This document shows positions 1-6,394 of a stretch of DNA of 9,651 bases, piece after piece. Under the pieces are notes generated by a model that did not search any database, was not told the DNA's origin, and saw only the letters and a list, made by a program, of their open reading frames with translations. Position numbers and translations under genes: made by a program. Source of the stretch: Chlamydiia bacterium (GTDB lineage Bacteria > Chlamydiota > Chlamydiia > Chlamydiales > FEN-1388); contig JAQGPK010000154.1 of NCBI GenBank assembly GCA_028293095.1, positions 1-9,651 on the forward strand. Reading direction: 5' to 3'. How positions within the stretch are numbered: the first letter of the stretch is position 1; every line of letters begins with the position of its first letter.

Positions 1-6
1 CGTATA

Positions 7-516
7 TTATGAGGATTTTGAATTTATGGGCAATCCTAGTCGTGCAAGAAGATAGCGAAAAATCAAAAAAGGGTGGCGCAGTGCTTGGATACAAAGGGCG
101 CTCCATGTGATCGTATGCATCTTACGAGTAAGAGGTTCTGGTAAATGCAAAAGAGCATCTTCAATCCATTCTCCATGAAGAAAAAAGAAGGGCGCTGGAA
201 GGTTATTGATAGGAAAGAAGTCCACATCGCTTGTCTCAACTTGAGCCGAAGGAAGCTCAGGGCTGATAAGAGCGCATTCAAAACAGTACGTTTCTGCAGT
301 GAGTGCATTAATGGGTAAATAGGTCGCGACTTTGCGGATAGTTTTTACAGAGAGGCCAGTTTCTTCAAAAATTTCGCGTTTCACGGTCTCTTGAGGATCT
401 TCACCCTGTTCAATGCCGCCTCCAGGTAGCACCCAAATAGGAACATCTCGCCTTTTAGTAAGAAGAATTTTTGTACAATCTTCTGAAAAAACGATGCCGA
501 TAGCGGCTTTTTTCAT
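7..516 (-). CDS. NUDIX hydrolase, 169 aa, with hydrophobic C-terminal tail
   Basis: NUDIX enzymes hydrolyse a nucleoside diphosphate linked to another group, using Mg2+ held by the NUDIX box. The box is complete and canonical: G33-x5-E39-x7-R47-E48-I49-x-E51-E52-x-G54-L55, preceded by the usual WVLPGGG strand-turn. The N-terminus (AAIGIVFSEDCTKILLTKRR) is the first beta strand pair of the fold. The start ATG at 514-516 has an AGGA ribosome-binding site 7 nt upstream (524-527 on the plus strand). Residues about 130-165 form an extension rich in bulky hydrophobic and basic residues (ITWSALCIQALRHPFLIFRY) that could be an amphipathic or membrane-touching helix; this is inference. Substrate cannot be assigned. 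It is transcribed away from the tRNA-Leu gene and appears to stand alone within the window. Probably cytosolic. Confidence 0.9.
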   Translation of the reverse strand: MKKAAIGIVFSEDCTKILLTKRRDVPIWVLPGGGIEQGEDPQETVKREIFEETGLSVKTIRKVATYLPINALTAETYCFECALISPELPSAQVETSDVDFFPINNLPAPFFFLHGEWIEDALLHLPEPLTRKMHTITWSALCIQALRHPFLIFRYLLARLGLPINSKSS

Positions 517-590
517 GTTTATTTCCTATAGGTGACGAGACAGGTTGCTCACTGTTATAAAAAGAGTATAAATAAAAGATGATTTGATCG

Positions 591-596
591 TATAAT
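591..596 (+). promoter_or_regulatory. -10 element of the tRNA-Leu promoter
   Basis: A perfect TATAAT hexamer lies 24 bp before the first base of the tRNA, so transcription would begin near 603 and give a short 5' leader. The stretch upstream is very A/T-rich, but no good -35 hexamer is seen at 16-18 bp spacing. Activity of this promoter is inferred from position and the -10 match alone. Confidence 0.45.
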
Positions 597-620
597 GATT
601 TCACAATTTTCGTTTTTTAT

Positions 621-702
621 GCCCAGGTGGTGAAACTGGCAGACACGCCAGACTTAGGATCTGGTACCGTAAGGTGTGTAGGTTCGACTCCTATCCTGGG
701 CA
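621..702 (+). tRNA. tRNA-Leu (anticodon UAG)
   Basis: The acceptor stem is a perfect 7 bp (GCCCAGG 621-627 with CCTGGGC 695-701) followed by discriminator A702. The anticodon stem CCAGA/TCTGG (648-652/660-664) closes a 7-base loop CTTAGGA with anticodon TAG at 655-657, which reads CUA leucine codons. The long variable arm (665-677, with ACC pairing to GGT) is the class II feature expected of tRNA-Leu, and the T loop TTCGACT (683-689) is standard. The 3' CCA is not encoded and must be added after transcription. A T-rich run (706-716) follows immediately and may help end transcription. Confidence 0.97.
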
Positions 703-718
703 TACTTTCTTTTTTTGA

Positions 719-1588
719 TCACTTACCTACAGTAATTGTCGACGAGACAGTTTGAATAGATCCCCTTGTTACTGCTTCACGATGCATGTAGAGTTCTATG
801 TCTCCTAGCATATCCTCAAGAGTTTCAAAGGAAAGAAGGCCATATTGACTGTCATAAATGGCTTTTTTTGATGGCTGTAGCAGAAGTACGTGATTTTCAT
901 CCTCTGGGTGTTCAAAGCTGAATGAGACAAGAAAGTCATCTTGGTTACGCTCTTGAAAGAGAAGATTAAATTTCTTTTTTAAAGCATCTTTTGTTTCTAC
1001 CAGTTCATGTGAAATGGTAGTCAATCCTGCTTCCATCCATTTTTGCATCTCTACCATCTTCATCATCGTATTACAGCAGAAAGCGAATTGGTCTTGAGTT
1101 TTTTCTATATATTTCTGGAGATCTACTTCTACATGCAGAAAAATTTGTAGAAAAAGTGCCGTTATTCTTTTTTCAATGTAGGTGTCAGCTCTCTCTCTCT
1201 TTTCTTCTTGCTTTTCGTGTGACGCCAGAAGATATGCAAGAGCTTCTCCTCGACAAGTTCCTTTGGTAAGAAGTCTATTTAAACGATGAAATACTTCCTG
1301 TTCTGAAGTTTCTATGAGTCCATTATTTTTTACTAAATGCTGAATGGCAAGACGAAGTACTTTTCCTTTAGGAGTTGCTAAAAAATAATTGTCAATCTGT
1401 GGACGGAACTGGAAAATAGGTTTTTCTTTTACTTTTGCGTGGGGGTAACTGGAGAAGAGTCTTGCTTTTTGTTGAGCATTCCGTCTTAAAAGTAAAAAGC
1501 CATCCTTGAGATTGTGTGAAGTGGCAGTCAGGCGGCTTTGCGTGTTATTATCTGTGAAAACGGGTATTGTATCTAATGTTGGAATCAT
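719..1588 (-). CDS. Putative YopT-like (C58-type) cysteine protease or effector, 289 aa
   Basis: No family is recognised with certainty. The sequence shows a papain-like arrangement: GTCRGEALAYL around C112 resembles the nucleophile motif GxCxGxxxxWL of YopT/AvrPphB-type peptidases, and NHVLLL around H233 followed 13 residues later by YDSQYG with D246 resembles their His...(F/Y)DxxxG block. C112, H233 and D246 would form the triad. Between them lies a charged helical region (125-215). YopT-family proteases are type III effectors that cleave host proteins, so a host-directed protease is an inference. The open frame extends 19 codons upstream to a TTG, but that stretch contains the promoter; the ATG at 1586-1588 has an AGGT site 6 nt upstream and is chosen. 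No signal peptide is seen from this start. Confidence 0.8.
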   Translation of the reverse strand: MIPTLDTIPVFTDNNTQSRLTATSHNLKDGFLLLRRNAQQKARLFSSYPHAKVKEKPIFQFRPQIDNYFLATPKGKVLRLAIQHLVKNNGLIETSEQEVFHRLNRLLTKGTCRGEALAYLLASHEKQEEKRERADTYIEKRITALFLQIFLHVEVDLQKYIEKTQDQFAFCCNTMMKMVEMQKWMEAGLTTISHELVETKDALKKKFNLLFQERNQDDFLVSFSFEHPEDENHVLLLQPSKKAIYDSQYGLLSFETLEDMLGDIELYMHREAVTRGSIQTVSSTITVGK

Positions 1589-1616
1589 GTTATTACCTGT
1601 AATAATTAAAATAAAT

Positions 1617-1645
1617 ATTATAAAATAAACACAGATAAAGTGCAA
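1617..1645 (-). promoter_or_regulatory. Sigma70-type promoter for the protease-like gene
   Basis: On the minus strand, TTGCAC (1645-1640, 4/6 to consensus) and a perfect TATAAT (1622-1617) are separated by exactly 17 bp. Transcription would begin near 1610, giving a 5' leader of roughly 22 nt that contains the AGGT ribosome-binding site. Because this promoter sits inside the longest open frame, it rules against the TTG start at 1645. Confidence 0.75.
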
Positions 1646-1648
1646 ACA

Positions 1649-1672
1649 AAATAATACAATAGTGAATTATTT
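1649..1672. repeat. A/T-only inverted repeat, weak terminator candidate
   Basis: AAATAAT (1649-1655) and ATTATTT (1666-1672) form a 7-bp stem around a 10-nt loop, between the end of the ABC/small-gene unit and the protease-like promoter. The stem has no G-C pair and no long U tract on the minus strand, so it is at best a weak terminator. Confidence 0.25.
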
Positions 1673-1719
1673 GGTTGTAGAAGAAGATAGGTAGGAGAGA
1701 AGAGATCCTTTCTGTATAA

Positions 1720-1929
1720 TTAGCCTCGGTAGAAGAGGCTCAAGTAAGCAGTTGTAGGATGTTCAGTGGGTGATGTGATAGATCCTTTAAAAATGCGATT
1801 CCAAAGAGTTGTAAGATTCGGTTGTGGTTTAACTTGCTTGGCTTGCTGTTGGGCTGCTGTCAGAGATTTTTCCATGTAGCTATCCCAGTCAAAAGTTGAT
1901 TGTGAGTGGGTTGTTTTTTGTTGTAACAT
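1720..1929 (-). CDS. Small hypothetical protein, 69 aa
   Basis: Not recognised. It begins 20 nt after the ABC exporter stop on the same strand, so the two are probably co-transcribed. The ATG at 1927-1929 is preferred over the TTG two codons upstream, because the AGGA site (1938-1941) is 8 nt from the ATG but only 2 nt from the TTG. The product is hydrophilic: a Gln/Thr/Ser-rich N-terminus, a short helical stretch rich in Ala/Gln (MEKSLTAAQQQAKQV), then LTTLWNRIFKG and an aromatic C-terminus (YLSLFYRG). It has no signal peptide, membrane span or cysteines. It could be an exporter accessory protein, an exported peptide, or simply an unrelated neighbour; the sequence does not decide. Confidence 0.6.
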   Translation of the reverse strand: MLQQKTTHSQSTFDWDSYMEKSLTAAQQQAKQVKPQPNLTTLWNRIFKGSITSPTEHPTTAYLSLFYRG

Positions 1930-1949
1930 ATACAATTTCCTAAAAATGT

Positions 1950-3722
1950 TTATTCGGGTAAAAAGCCTTCAGCTTGCATCTCCCACAATCTGGCGTAATG
2001 ACCACCTGCTGCGATAAGCTCATTATGAGTGCCATCTTCAATAACTTCTCCTTCATTGAAAACGAGAATACGATCCATATCAGAGAGAGTGGAGAGCCTA
2101 TGTGCAATGACAATGGTGGTTCTGCCTTCCATGAGATATTTTAAACTATCTTGAATGTATTTTTCTGTTACAGAATCAAGTGCAGAAGTAGCTTCGTCAA
2201 GTATCAAGATAGGGGCATTTTTTAAGATGGCGCGCGCGAGTGCAATGCGCTGACGCTGTCCACCAGAGAGTTTTGTGCCTCGCTCACCCACTTCTGTTTG
2301 GTAACCGTGAGGAAGCCTATCGATAAATTCTTGGCAATGCGCCTTTTTAGCAGCATCCATCACCTCTTCTAAGGTTGCATCAACTTTGCCATATCGAATA
2401 TTTTCGATCAGGGTGCGGTGAAAAAGGCTGGCATCTTGAGGGATCATTGCAATATGTGCGCGTAGTGATTCTTGAGTGACTTTCGAAATATCTTGCCCAT
2501 CAATCAGGATGCGCCCTTTGTCAGTATCAAAAAAGCGTAGAATTAAATTTACAAATGTTGACTTTCCAGCTCCAGAAAATCCCACAAGGCCTACCTTTGT
2601 CCCTGCCTTAAGTGTAATAGTCTTGTCTTCAAAGAGGGTGTATTTACCACTATAGTTAAAAGTTACCTTCTCAAAGGTAATCTCACCCCGTGGAACAGTC
2701 AATTGTTTGGCATCAGGCACATCTTGAATGTCATGAGTATCTCGGATAAGTCTGAGAGCCTGTTTACAGCGACCCATCTCTTTAAAGAAATCGGGCATTT
2801 GGAGACCTGCCATCCAGGCCATCATTGTAATATTCCATGTGGAATTGAAAATAAAAATAATTTCACCGGCTGTGAGTTGTCCTTGTTGCCACATGGAGAG
2901 CATGTACCAGTTGAGTGCAACACCTGGCCCTAAAAAACTCAGGATTCCTAAGACAATTTTTAACTTTTCAATGTACCAGAGAGACTGTGTATTTGTTTTA
3001 AATTCTTCCTGTTGTGAGGTACTGAGGAGAGAGTTTTCATGCTTTGTACGGGCAAAGAGTTTTACATTCATGTTGTTGGTGAGAGAGTCAACAATTTTTC
3101 CTGATAAAGTACTTCGTGTTTCACTATGAATATCAGCATAGTAATCACACCGCTTTCCACCAATGATACAAACCCCGACATGTAGGATAATCCATGTAAG
3201 CAAGATCAAGGCAAAAAGAGGGTTGATTCTTAAAAAAAGTGTTATAGATACGATGATGGCTAAACATACAGGAATAAAGAGATAGACTACCATCCGCACA
3301 AGAGCAGAAAGGCCTTGAACCATATCAGATATTTTATTGGCGATGCTGCCTGCAAAATTATTACTGAAATAGGTATAGGAGTGATGCTGGATATAATCAA
3401 ACATCGAGGTGCGAACAGCTGCTTCAAAGCGAGGAAAAAACTTGGTAGAAAGGATACCAGCAATTCGATACGAACACTCAACGGTAATCCAGAGAGTCGC
3501 ACCTAACCAGAGAGGTGTGGCCAAATACTGCCATGTATCGCTTCGATCACCTATATAAGTTGTAATTTTATCAATGAGCATTTCAATAACGCAGGGCCAG
3601 AGAGTGGCGTCGAGTGTCCAGCCAAGTGAGGCGATTTGCATTATGAGGAGAAGCTTCCATTGCTTTTTAGCAAAATGCCAAAAAAAGGAAAGTAGTGTCG
3701 TTGGTATTTTTTGCATAGGCAT
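1950..3722 (-). CDS. ABC exporter half-transporter (membrane domain plus ATPase), 590 aa
   Basis: Type I ABC exporter (ABCB/MsbA-like) with an N-terminal six-helix membrane domain (about 23-305; hydrophobic segments near 25-50, 66-90, 143-163, 167-188, 255-277 and 284-305) fused to a C-terminal ATPase. All ATPase motifs are intact: Walker A GFSGAGKST (381-389), Q-loop Q429, signature LSGGQ (485-489), Walker B LILD with catalytic E510, D-loop SALD (513-516) and H-loop H541. It should act as a dimer in the inner membrane and pump lipid, drug or peptide substrates outward; the substrate cannot be told from sequence. Length is normal for the family. The first ATG (3720-3722) has AGGT 11 nt upstream, slightly far; an ATG two codons later is possible. 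It faces the F-box-like gene across a shared control region and precedes a small gene. Confidence 0.93.
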   Translation of the reverse strand: MPMQKIPTTLLSFFWHFAKKQWKLLLIMQIASLGWTLDATLWPCVIEMLIDKITTYIGDRSDTWQYLATPLWLGATLWITVECSYRIAGILSTKFFPRFEAAVRTSMFDYIQHHSYTYFSNNFAGSIANKISDMVQGLSALVRMVVYLFIPVCLAIIVSITLFLRINPLFALILLTWIILHVGVCIIGGKRCDYYADIHSETRSTLSGKIVDSLTNNMNVKLFARTKHENSLLSTSQQEEFKTNTQSLWYIEKLKIVLGILSFLGPGVALNWYMLSMWQQGQLTAGEIIFIFNSTWNITMMAWMAGLQMPDFFKEMGRCKQALRLIRDTHDIQDVPDAKQLTVPRGEITFEKVTFNYSGKYTLFEDKTITLKAGTKVGLVGFSGAGKSTFVNLILRFFDTDKGRILIDGQDISKVTQESLRAHIAMIPQDASLFHRTLIENIRYGKVDATLEEVMDAAKKAHCQEFIDRLPHGYQTEVGERGTKLSGGQRQRIALARAILKNAPILILDEATSALDSVTEKYIQDSLKYLMEGRTTIVIAHRLSTLSDMDRILVFNEGEVIEDGTHNELIAAGGHYARLWEMQAEGFLPE

Positions 3723-3773
3723 TCTGAGTAGTAACCTACTCTAACCTCTTTAGAATGATTGAATTGGGATTTA

Positions 3774-3803
3774 ACTATAGCGTAAAGCGTGCTATTTTGT
3801 CTA
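3774..3803 (-). promoter_or_regulatory. Candidate promoter for the ABC exporter
   Basis: On the minus strand, TAGACA (3803-3798, 5/6 to TTGACA) is followed after 18 bp by TATAGT (3779-3774, 5/6 to TATAAT). The predicted transcript start near 3767 leaves a 5' leader of about 45 nt. Confidence 0.5.
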
Positions 3804-3830
3804 GGAATGAGGCGAATACAACTTCATTTA

Positions 3831-3861
3831 ATAGCTTTATAAAATTTTTAATAAGAGCTAT
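3831..3861. repeat. Inverted repeat between divergent promoters, possible operator
   Basis: ATAGCTTTAT (3831-3840) pairs with ATAAGAGCTAT (3851-3861) as a 10-bp stem with one bulged G at 3855 and a 10-nt A/T loop. It lies between the ABC and F-box-like promoters. As DNA it could be a regulator site; as RNA it lacks the G/C-rich stem and clean U run of a terminator. Confidence 0.35.
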
Positions 3862-3885
3862 CTTCTATTAATTTATTTTTTAAAA

Positions 3886-3914
3886 TGTACATATAGTGAC
3901 GCTTTAACTATAGT
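3886..3914 (+). promoter_or_regulatory. Candidate promoter for the short F-box-like gene
   Basis: TGTACA (3886-3891, 4/6 to TTGACA) and TATAGT (3909-3914, 5/6 to TATAAT) are separated by 17 bp. Transcription would start near 3921, about 19 nt before the ATG, leaving room for the AGGA ribosome-binding site at 3930-3933. Confidence 0.5.
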
Positions 3915-3939
3915 CTTTCTGTTTTACAAAGGAAACATT

Positions 3940-4428
3940 ATGACTAGTAGCTCCTGTTCTATATCTCCGTTACACCTCGTTCCTTCTGGTAGTGTAGATG
4001 AAGCTGCTTTAGCAAAAAAACTTTCTATCGAACAACTTCCTGAAACTGTCACCAAAGTAATTATTGCGTATGCTGCTTTCGATGTCTTGCGACTTGTAGA
4101 TAATACACAGCAATTATCTGAATCTATAAGAAGTAACCTTACTGAAGTTTTTCTAAAATTGAGATATTTTAAAATTACAAGTAGCGTGAGTTCGCAGTAT
4201 TTGCAAGCTGTCGATCAATTATGTACAAACCTTATAGAGTTAAATTTGGAAGGGGCGGTTTTGGATGGAAGTAGTCAATTTAGACGGCAGGATGATCGTG
4301 AGGAAAATCGGCATGTTTCGATTGCGAGAAATATGAAGCAGCAGGTGTTAGAAAATTGCTTCCAAAAACATCCCCACTTAGTCATCAAAGGAACCTTATC
4401 ATCAGGCATCATTAAGGTAAATAATTAG
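3940..4428 (+). CDS. Short F-box-like protein with one LRR-like segment, 162 aa
   Basis: Residues 29-80 resemble a degenerate F-box: the helix opening SIEQLPETVTKVIIAYAAF matches the LPxxVxxxI(x)xxL pattern and is close to IEELPDLIFARLLTYL in the large F-box/LRR protein at the right of this window. F-box domains in eukaryotes bind Skp1 and recruit targets for ubiquitination; bacterial copies are usually secreted effectors. After it comes one LRR-like strand (NLIELNLEGAVLDG, 97-110), then a charged stretch and a C-terminal HPHLVIKG segment. The LRR array found in the larger relative is absent, so this may be a shortened derivative. The start is supported by AGGA 6 nt upstream. Its 3' end overlaps that of the convergent NUDIX gene by 4 nt. 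Secretion and Skp1 binding are inferred. Confidence 0.7.
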   Translation: MTSSSCSISPLHLVPSGSVDEAALAKKLSIEQLPETVTKVIIAYAAFDVLRLVDNTQQLSESIRSNLTEVFLKLRYFKITSSVSSQYLQAVDQLCTNLIELNLEGAVLDGSSQFRRQDDREENRHVSIARNMKQQVLENCFQKHPHLVIKGTLSSGIIKVNN

Positions 4429-4874
4429 TGCCAGTGAAGCTCTGTAAAAGATTCATTAGAGAGAAGATTCAGGAGCGCTTGCTTGCTGCCTTCCAAGAGA
4501 TTCTCTGGCAATGCTGTAAGTGGAAAAAAGCGTAGCTCATCGCATTTTTCGGGCTCTAAGTTTTCAATTATTCCTTGATATGTGGTCGCTTTAAAGCAAA
4601 AGAGGAGTGCTTCATCTTTGGTACGAAAATAGGGGGCAACATGTAAGCAAGAGGCGAAGATAAGGTCAGTAGAGTATAGCTGAATCCCTAGTTCTTCATG
4701 TGCCTCCCGGATGACTGCTTGTGTGATAGGCTCGTTGCCATCGACGTTGCCTCCGGGTAATCCATAAAGGCCATCACCAAAGCCTGTGTTTTTGCGTCTC
4801 ATGAGAAGTACTTGATTTTCTTGCAGCAATATAAGGCAAGCTGCTACACGACATTTAAAAGGCTCTTTTTTCAT
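4425..4874 (-). CDS. NUDIX hydrolase (MutT-like), 149 aa
   Basis: The NUDIX box is complete: G42-x5-E48-x7-R56-E57-A58-x-E60-E61-x-G63-I64, set in the context FGDGLYGLPGGNVDGNE, which is typical of small MutT-like pyrophosphohydrolases. The N-terminal CRVAACLILLQENQVLLMRR supplies the first strands of the fold. It should cleave a nucleoside-diphosphate derivative; 8-oxo-dGTP, ADP-ribose or a nucleotide-sugar are all possible, and the glycosyltransferases next door make a nucleotide-sugar worth considering (inference only). It differs clearly from the other NUDIX protein in this window and lacks its hydrophobic tail. Its ATG lies 3 nt from the divergent glycosyltransferase ATG, and no convincing ribosome-binding site is visible, so its promoter and leader must overlap glycosyltransferase coding sequence. 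Confidence 0.9.
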   Translation of the reverse strand: MKKEPFKCRVAACLILLQENQVLLMRRKNTGFGDGLYGLPGGNVDGNEPITQAVIREAHEELGIQLYSTDLIFASCLHVAPYFRTKDEALLFCFKATTYQGIIENLEPEKCDELRFFPLTALPENLLEGSKQALLNLLSNESFTELHWH

Positions 4875-4877
4875 ACT

Positions 4878-5636
4878 ATGACAAAACCGGTTGAATTTGC
4901 AGTTGTCGTTCCATCATACAACAATGCTTCATGGGCATGCAAGAATCTTGCATCTATTGCAGAGCAAACCTATCCTCATTTTCACCTGTATTATATTGAT
5001 GATGCCTCAACCGATAATACAAGAGAGCTTGCTGAGCTTTTTCTACAGCAGCCTGGATTAAAGGAAAGACATACACTAATTTGTAATGCAGAAAGGCAAG
5101 GCTCACTTGCCAATTTTTATAGGGTGATTCATCAAATAGAGCCGCATAAGGTGATTGTCTGTGTAGATGGAGATGATTGGCTCGCCCATCCAAAAGTTCT
5201 TGAGAGAGTGGCATTAGAGTATTCAGAGAGTTGCGTGTGGCTGACATATGGCTCTTATGAGAGCGAGCCTCCTGGATTACAGCATGTGAAACCAATTTCA
5301 GCGGATGTATATCGTGATGTGAGTTTTCGCTCTTATGATTGGGTTACAGATCATTTAAAAACTTTTTATGCTAAATTATTTCAACTTATTGAAAAAGAAG
5401 ACCTTCTCTTTCAAGGACATTTTTTCCCCATGGCAGGAGACGTGGCTTTTATGTTACCAATGCTTGAAATGGCAGCAAAAGGGCATATTCGAATGATTCC
5501 TGAAACTCTCTACATTTATAATATTTGCAATCCCTTAAATGATTGGGCTATAAACCGAGATGCACAGACATTTCTCGAGTTAGTCATTCGAGAAAAAGAG
5601 AGATATACATCTCTTCAAACTCTTTTCCCCGAATAA
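4878..5636 (+). CDS. Family-2 glycosyltransferase, tandem copy 1, 252 aa
   Basis: GT2-type enzymes transfer a sugar from a nucleotide-sugar to an acceptor with a GT-A fold. Visible motifs: VVVPSYNNASW at the nucleotide-binding start (9-19), DDAST (41-45), the metal-binding DGDDWL (97-102), HFFPMAGD (181-188) with a probable catalytic or acceptor-side acid, and YNICNPLND (214-222) near the end. No membrane segment, so a soluble cytosolic enzyme. The sugar and acceptor are unknown. The open frame reaches back to a TTG at 4812, but the ATG at 4878 gives an N-terminus (MTKPVEFA) matching both downstream copies and is chosen. The nearest AAGG is 15 nt away, too far for a normal ribosome-binding site. 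It heads a three-gene tandem array. Confidence 0.92.
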   Translation: MTKPVEFAVVVPSYNNASWACKNLASIAEQTYPHFHLYYIDDASTDNTRELAELFLQQPGLKERHTLICNAERQGSLANFYRVIHQIEPHKVIVCVDGDDWLAHPKVLERVALEYSESCVWLTYGSYESEPPGLQHVKPISADVYRDVSFRSYDWVTDHLKTFYAKLFQLIEKEDLLFQGHFFPMAGDVAFMLPMLEMAAKGHIRMIPETLYIYNICNPLNDWAINRDAQTFLELVIREKERYTSLQTLFPE

Positions 5637-5640
5637 TGGT

Positions 5641-6393
5641 ATGAAAAAACCAGTTGAATTTGCAATTGTCGTTGCCTCCTACAATAACGCGAGTTGGGTA
5701 GGAAAGAACCTTGGTTCTATTGCAGAACAAACCTATCCTTACTTTCATCTCTACTACGTGAACGATGCTTCAACGGATGAGACGGGTGAACTTGCCGATT
5801 GTTTTTTGCAAAGACTACAGCTTAAAGCTCGTAGCACGCTTATTCATAACAAAGAGCGGGCTGGATCGCTTACAAATCTGTACACCATCATTCATCAGAT
5901 TGATCCTCATAAAGTGATTGTTTGTGTAGATGGAGATGATTGGCTGGCACACCCAAAGGTACTTGAAAGAGTCGCTTTAGAATATGCAGATAGTCAAGTG
6001 TGGCTGACCTATGGGAGTTTTGAGAGTGATCCTCCGGGTTTTTTGCCAGCTCAACCTCTTCCTGATATTGTATGCCGTGATGTAACTTTTCGCTCTTATG
6101 CATTTGTAACCAGCCATTTAAAGACCTTCTATGCAAAGCTTTTTCAATTGATCAAAAAAGAAGACCTTCTATTCAATGGTCATTTTTTTCCTATGGCAGG
6201 AGATATGGCATTTATGTTTGCGATGCTTGAAATGGCAGCAAAAGGGCATATTCGTATGATTGATGAAATTCTTTATACGTACAATATCCAAAATCCGTTG
6301 AATGATGTACGTGTCAATTACAATGTACTTGAATTTCTGGGAGCAACTATTCGAGAACTTCCTTCTTACAAACCCTTGGATATACTATTTTAA
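5641..6393 (+). CDS. Family-2 glycosyltransferase, tandem copy 2, 250 aa
   Basis: This copy has the same architecture as the preceding gene: VVASYNNASW (10-19), NDAST (41-45, with Asn replacing the first Asp), DGDDWL (97-102), HFFPMAGD (181-188) and YNIQNPLND (214-222). It is closest to copy 1 through residues about 88-130 and 159-207, and diverges most at 134-157 and after 223, which are likely acceptor-facing or surface regions. It starts 4 nt after the copy 1 stop with no ribosome-binding site, so translation probably depends on reinitiation after copy 1. Donor and acceptor are unknown; a different specificity from its neighbours is plausible but not shown. Confidence 0.92.
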   Translation: MKKPVEFAIVVASYNNASWVGKNLGSIAEQTYPYFHLYYVNDASTDETGELADCFLQRLQLKARSTLIHNKERAGSLTNLYTIIHQIDPHKVIVCVDGDDWLAHPKVLERVALEYADSQVWLTYGSFESDPPGFLPAQPLPDIVCRDVTFRSYAFVTSHLKTFYAKLFQLIKKEDLLFNGHFFPMAGDMAFMFAMLEMAAKGHIRMIDEILYTYNIQNPLNDVRVNYNVLEFLGATIRELPSYKPLDILF

Positions 6394-6394
6394 T

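Larger units (their letters stand above)
3770..3913. repeat. 11-bp direct repeat TTTAACTATAG in the divergent control region
   Basis: TTTAACTATAG occurs at 3770-3780 and again at 3903-3913. Each copy overlaps the -10 region of one of the two divergent promoter candidates, because the core CTATAG is palindromic and yields TATAGT on either strand. It may simply reflect -10 sequences or may mark a shared binding site. Confidence 0.5.

Noticed and set aside
1589..1645. Upstream TTG start that adds a hydrophobic signal-like N-terminus to the protease-like protein
   Set aside because: The stretch contains a near-consensus promoter, has no ribosome-binding site, and the downstream ATG has one.
1722..1740. 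AGCCTC/GAGGCT hairpin as a terminator for the ABC/small-gene unit
   Set aside because: It sits in the last codons of the small gene and is not followed by a U run on the minus strand, so terminator function is unconvincing.
2703..3506. Plus-strand and shifted-frame open frames inside the ABC exporter
   Set aside because: They overlap an intact transporter with every ATPase motif in place, so they are antisense or shifted shadows.
4812..4877. 22-residue N-terminal extension of glycosyltransferase copy 1 from a TTG
   Set aside because: The two paralogues begin at the equivalent of the ATG at 4878, and the extension overlaps the divergent NUDIX coding sequence.
6302..6394. 31-residue N-terminal extension of glycosyltransferase copy 3
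   Set aside because: It overlaps the end of copy 2 in another frame and has no counterpart in the paralogues.
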